In this document: positions 62,111-64,000 of the stretch, piece after piece | Layout of the letters: every line of letters begins with the position of its first letter | Numbering within the stretch: position 1 is the first letter of the stretch | From: Campylobacteraceae bacterium | Lineage (GTDB): Bacteria > Campylobacterota > Campylobacteria > Campylobacterales > Arcobacteraceae | Reading direction: 5' to 3' | Assembly: GCA_013215945.1 (NCBI GenBank) | Contig: JABSOM010000008.1 | Location: forward strand, 97,455 to 161,454 | DNA: 64,000 nucleotides | Made by a program: the position numbers and the translations under genes | The notes under the pieces: model-generated | The model's database searches: none | Told to the model about the DNA's origin: nothing | What the model saw: only the letters and a program-made list of their open reading frames with translations

Positions 62111-62610
62111 TCGTTTATCTCCTTTTTATAGCTAGTGTAAATATGAAGCAAACCAAAACTTAATATACAAAAAATAGTGAAATAACACATACTTGCCATA
62201 AACGTTAAAAAATAAGATGTTTTAAGTTCTAAGTGCTCTGTGCTTTGGCCATATTTAGCTGCTCTTGATGCAAGAATTAATAGTTTGTTCCCAAGATGAT
62301 ATAAAGATATTGAAATGATTAGATTAAGAACAACTATGAGTATATTACGGATTAAAGTACTAAAGACTCTGTCTAAAACATCTACTACGATGTTTTCATT
62401 TTTCCAACAAAGAATGGGAAGACTTGCAAATACTACAATTCCTAATATAACTTCTGTTAATTCAGTAGAACCTGGTAGTGGACTGTTAAAAAGATATCTG
62501 CCTGTAACATCAATACATGTTATTATGGTTAAAATTATTAACCCAAGCCCAGATATGGAGTTTAAAATAAACTCACATATCTTTTCCATATTTTTTAATG
62601 CCTTTAACAT
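62104..62610 (-). CDS. dctQ: TRAP transporter small permease (third TRAP system)
   Basis: Four-helix membrane subunit of 168 residues. DctQ pattern ISGLGLIILTIITCIDVTGRYLFNSPLPGSTELTEVILGIVVFASLPILCWKNENIVVDVL (about 19-78) with the Gly-Ser-x-Glu-Leu turn between helices. Its start and the dctP stop share one base, and its end overlaps dctM by 7 nt, so P, Q and M are tightly coupled with no attenuating hairpin, unlike the other two TRAP systems. Confidence 0.93.
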   Translation of the reverse strand: MLKALKNMEKICEFILNSISGLGLIILTIITCIDVTGRYLFNSPLPGSTELTEVILGIVVFASLPILCWKNENIVVDVLDRVFSTLIRNILIVVLNLIISISLYHLGNKLLILASRAAKYGQSTEHLELKTSYFLTFMASMCYFTIFCILSFGLLHIYTSYKKEINEC

Positions 62611-63626
62611 TATTTTACCATGTTTCTTAATTCGTTTAATGCAGCTCTCGCATCAATACCATTTTTTGATACTTCTTTAATCCATTCTTCATCCATACCA
62701 CTCATTAAGTCTTTAAACTCTTTTATGATGCTAGGACTTGCATCTAAAATATTGTTTCCATATTTTTTTGCATCGGCTTCACCAATAGCAGCATCTTTTT
62801 GCCAATAATGTCCTGCAAGTGTAGAAAGTTTTTCTCCTGAAACACTTAATATTGCTGCTTTATCTTCTTTCTTTAAAGAATTTAAAAAAGCGGGATTTAA
62901 ATATATTCCAAAACTACCTAAATACATTCCTGCAGGAAATTTTAATGTAAAGGGTGCAACTTCTTTTAATCTTAGGGTTCGTTTTTCTCCAAGTGGCATA
63001 AAAACACCATCGGCAATTCCTTGTGATAAGGCTTGGTATACTTTATTTCCAGGAAGTGCAACCCCTTCAATTTCAAATCTTTTTGCAATTTGACTTTGAA
63101 TACCTCCCCCAATTCTGATTTTTTTACCTTTTAAATCACTTAGTTTAGTAATTTCTTTTCTTAAATGTATTTGACCTGGGGCATGAGTAAATAAACCTGC
63201 TAAAACCAAATCATCATTTTCATTGGATTTAGAAAAATATTTATCATAAACTTTCCAATAAGCAGGAGAAGCTTTCTCAGCTCCTACTCCTAGATTAGGT
63301 AATTCAACAATTTTTGTTAAATTAAAACGCCCAGGGTAAAAACCATGAAAAGTCCAACCTGCTTCATATGCTCCATCTGTTACATTGTCAAGTATTGCTT
63401 TTGGACTTCCTGGGTATTGAATCTTAAGATTTACTCTTCCTTGTGTAGCTTCTTCTATCCATTTTCCCCATGTGGGCAATACATCTGCATTCATCGTATG
63501 TTTTGGAGGTAACCATGAATAAACATGTATTGTTTTCGTTTTTGCTGCGTAAGATGAAACAGCTCCAAGTGTGAGAACAAAAATTGCTGTAAGTGTTTTT
63601 TTTGCTAAGGTATTCTTCATATACAT
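62610..63626 (-). CDS. dctP: TRAP transporter solute-binding protein (third TRAP system)
   Basis: Periplasmic DctP-type binding protein of 338 residues with a signal peptide (about 1-28, ending SSYAAK). Mature start TIHVYSWLPPKHTMNADVLPTWGKWIEEATQGRVNLKIQYPG is typical. The substrate Arg is in LKGKKIRIGGGI (about 165-176), followed by LPGNKVYQALSQGIADGVFMP. The YSWLPPKH opening is found in TRAP proteins of aromatic and other non-C4 carboxylates, but the ligand is not known. ATG 63626 has AGGAG seven bases upstream. It diverges from a VOC-family gene across a palindromic promoter region. Confidence 0.92.
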   Translation of the reverse strand: MYMKNTLAKKTLTAIFVLTLGAVSSYAAKTKTIHVYSWLPPKHTMNADVLPTWGKWIEEATQGRVNLKIQYPGSPKAILDNVTDGAYEAGWTFHGFYPGRFNLTKIVELPNLGVGAEKASPAYWKVYDKYFSKSNENDDLVLAGLFTHAPGQIHLRKEITKLSDLKGKKIRIGGGIQSQIAKRFEIEGVALPGNKVYQALSQGIADGVFMPLGEKRTLRLKEVAPFTLKFPAGMYLGSFGIYLNPAFLNSLKKEDKAAILSVSGEKLSTLAGHYWQKDAAIGEADAKKYGNNILDASPSIIKEFKDLMSGMDEEWIKEVSKNGIDARAALNELRNMVK

Positions 63627-63763
63627 TTGTAAACTCCTGTGTGAATATTGTTGTAAAGTTTAATTTACTTTGCCTTTTTTAATACAGCCTATGAAATAAT
63701 CGTATACAGTACATATGCTTATATTGCCAATATTTATATGTTAACAGAAAAGGTTACTTAAAA

Positions 63764-63798
63764 AAAATGACAATTTAATGTCATTAAATTGTCATTTT
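63764..63798. promoter_or_regulatory. 35-bp perfect palindrome overlapping a sigma-70 promoter
   Basis: The two 17-base arms (63764-63780 and 63782-63798) are perfect reverse complements around a single central T. For the plus-strand VOC gene, the right arm contains the -35 TTGTCA (63789-63794) and TATAAT follows after 17 nt (63812-63817), a near-consensus promoter. The palindrome therefore covers the -35 region and is well placed as an operator. The A-run on its left and T-run on its right would also let it fold as a terminator, but both flanking genes point away from it. Confidence 0.6.
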
Positions 63799-63811
63799 AT
63801 CAATGTATATT

Positions 63812-63817
63812 TATAAT
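63812..63817 (+). promoter_or_regulatory. -10 box of the VOC-family gene
   Basis: TATAAT, 17 bp downstream of TTGTCA (63789-63794). Leader is about 10 nt, which holds AAAGGA (63821-63826) before the ATG at 63834. Confidence 0.6.
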
Positions 63818-63833
63818 TATAAAGGAATAAAAG

Positions 63834-64000
63834 ATGAAAATCAAAAAGATACATCATGTTGCTTATCGTTGTAGTGATGCAAAAAAGACAGTTTTGTGGT
63901 ACAAAGAACATTTTAATATGGACTTCGTTTTAGCAATAGCTGAAAACGAAGTTCCATCTACGAAACAACCAGATCCTTATATGCATATCTTTTTAGATGC
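63834..64000 (+). CDS. VOC family (glyoxalase/dioxygenase-like) protein, truncated by window end
   Basis: The first 55 codons are visible and open at the window end. The start MKIKKIHHVAYRCSDAKKTVLWYKEHFNMDF is the vicinal-oxygen-chelate fold opening, with metal ligand His8 (HHVAYRC) and the Asp-Ala-x-x-Thr-x-x-Trp-Tyr pattern. The segment PYMHIFLDA supplies the next strand. Such proteins include extradiol dioxygenases and glyoxalase-like enzymes; which one cannot be decided from a third of the protein. ATG 63834 has AAAGGA seven bases upstream. Divergent from the third TRAP operon, so it may act on the imported compound. Confidence 0.85.
   Translation, partial: MKIKKIHHVAYRCSDAKKTVLWYKEHFNMDFVLAIAENEVPSTKQPDPYMHIFLD

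Overview
The window is AT-rich (roughly 30% G+C by eye, not counted) and densely coded, with many 1-20 nt gene overlaps. Gene content points to a Campylobacterota bacterium, most likely a marine Arcobacteraceae (Arcobacter-like) chromosome. The pointers are histidine kinases with an H-Q-W-x-x-P-L phosphoacceptor box, an NrdA with an extra loop, several TRAP transporters, and lutABC lactate oxidation genes. I see no prophage, insertion sequence with a transposase, CRISPR array, rRNA or tRNA.

Layout. 1-5263: a TAXI-type TRAP transporter (permease cut by the window edge, binding protein) divergent from a sensor kinase/response regulator pair. 5250-8737: DMT exporters, queF, a helix-turn-helix gene, a YqaA-like membrane protein, and between them a minus-strand structured RNA that I think is probably the SRP RNA. 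8734-11432: molybdate uptake operon (modA, a Mop/TOBE protein, modB, modC). 11481-18263: a tandem pair of zinc-ribbon membrane proteins, a pseudouridine synthase, purB, nrdA and nrdB. 18264-21013: a sparse region with one hypothetical gene, one LysE exporter and a 575-bp non-coding element built of nested inverted repeats, plus a stray copy of its left end. 21014-28433: c-di-GMP enzymes, a thioesterase, a DUF4139 protein, small hypotheticals, and an OmpA/helix-hairpin-helix pair. 28465-34363: phosphomannomutase, LysE, proA, trxA, and acuI between two HxlR regulators. 34348-43802: a yejABEF peptide ABC importer, a FetB-like permease, gpsA, gatB and a SurA-like chaperone. 43929-55900: a large lactate (2-hydroxy-acid) locus. 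56055-60788: a methyltransferase, dCMP deaminase, accB, accC and a DEAD-box helicase. 60809-64000: a third TRAP transporter divergent from a VOC-family gene cut by the window end.

The lactate locus is the most coherent story. A TRAP DctPQM importer, an FAD/Fe-S D-lactate-dehydrogenase-like enzyme and LutABC (L-lactate oxidation) sit on one strand together with their own sensor kinase and response regulator. A 26-bp sequence is shared (21 of 26 positions) between the regions upstream of dctP and lutA, so it may be the regulator's site. The kinase/regulator pair is clearly paralogous to the pair beside the TAXI transporter at 2431-5263, which suggests one sensing module reused for two TRAP carboxylate uptake systems.

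Main points worth a second look: the nested inverted-repeat element (19069-19643), the SRP-like RNA with a diverged apical loop (7198-7308), the shared box in the lactate locus, a 35-bp perfect palindrome over the promoter of the VOC gene (63764-63798), and two short ORFs with good ribosome binding sites (22 and 34 codons).
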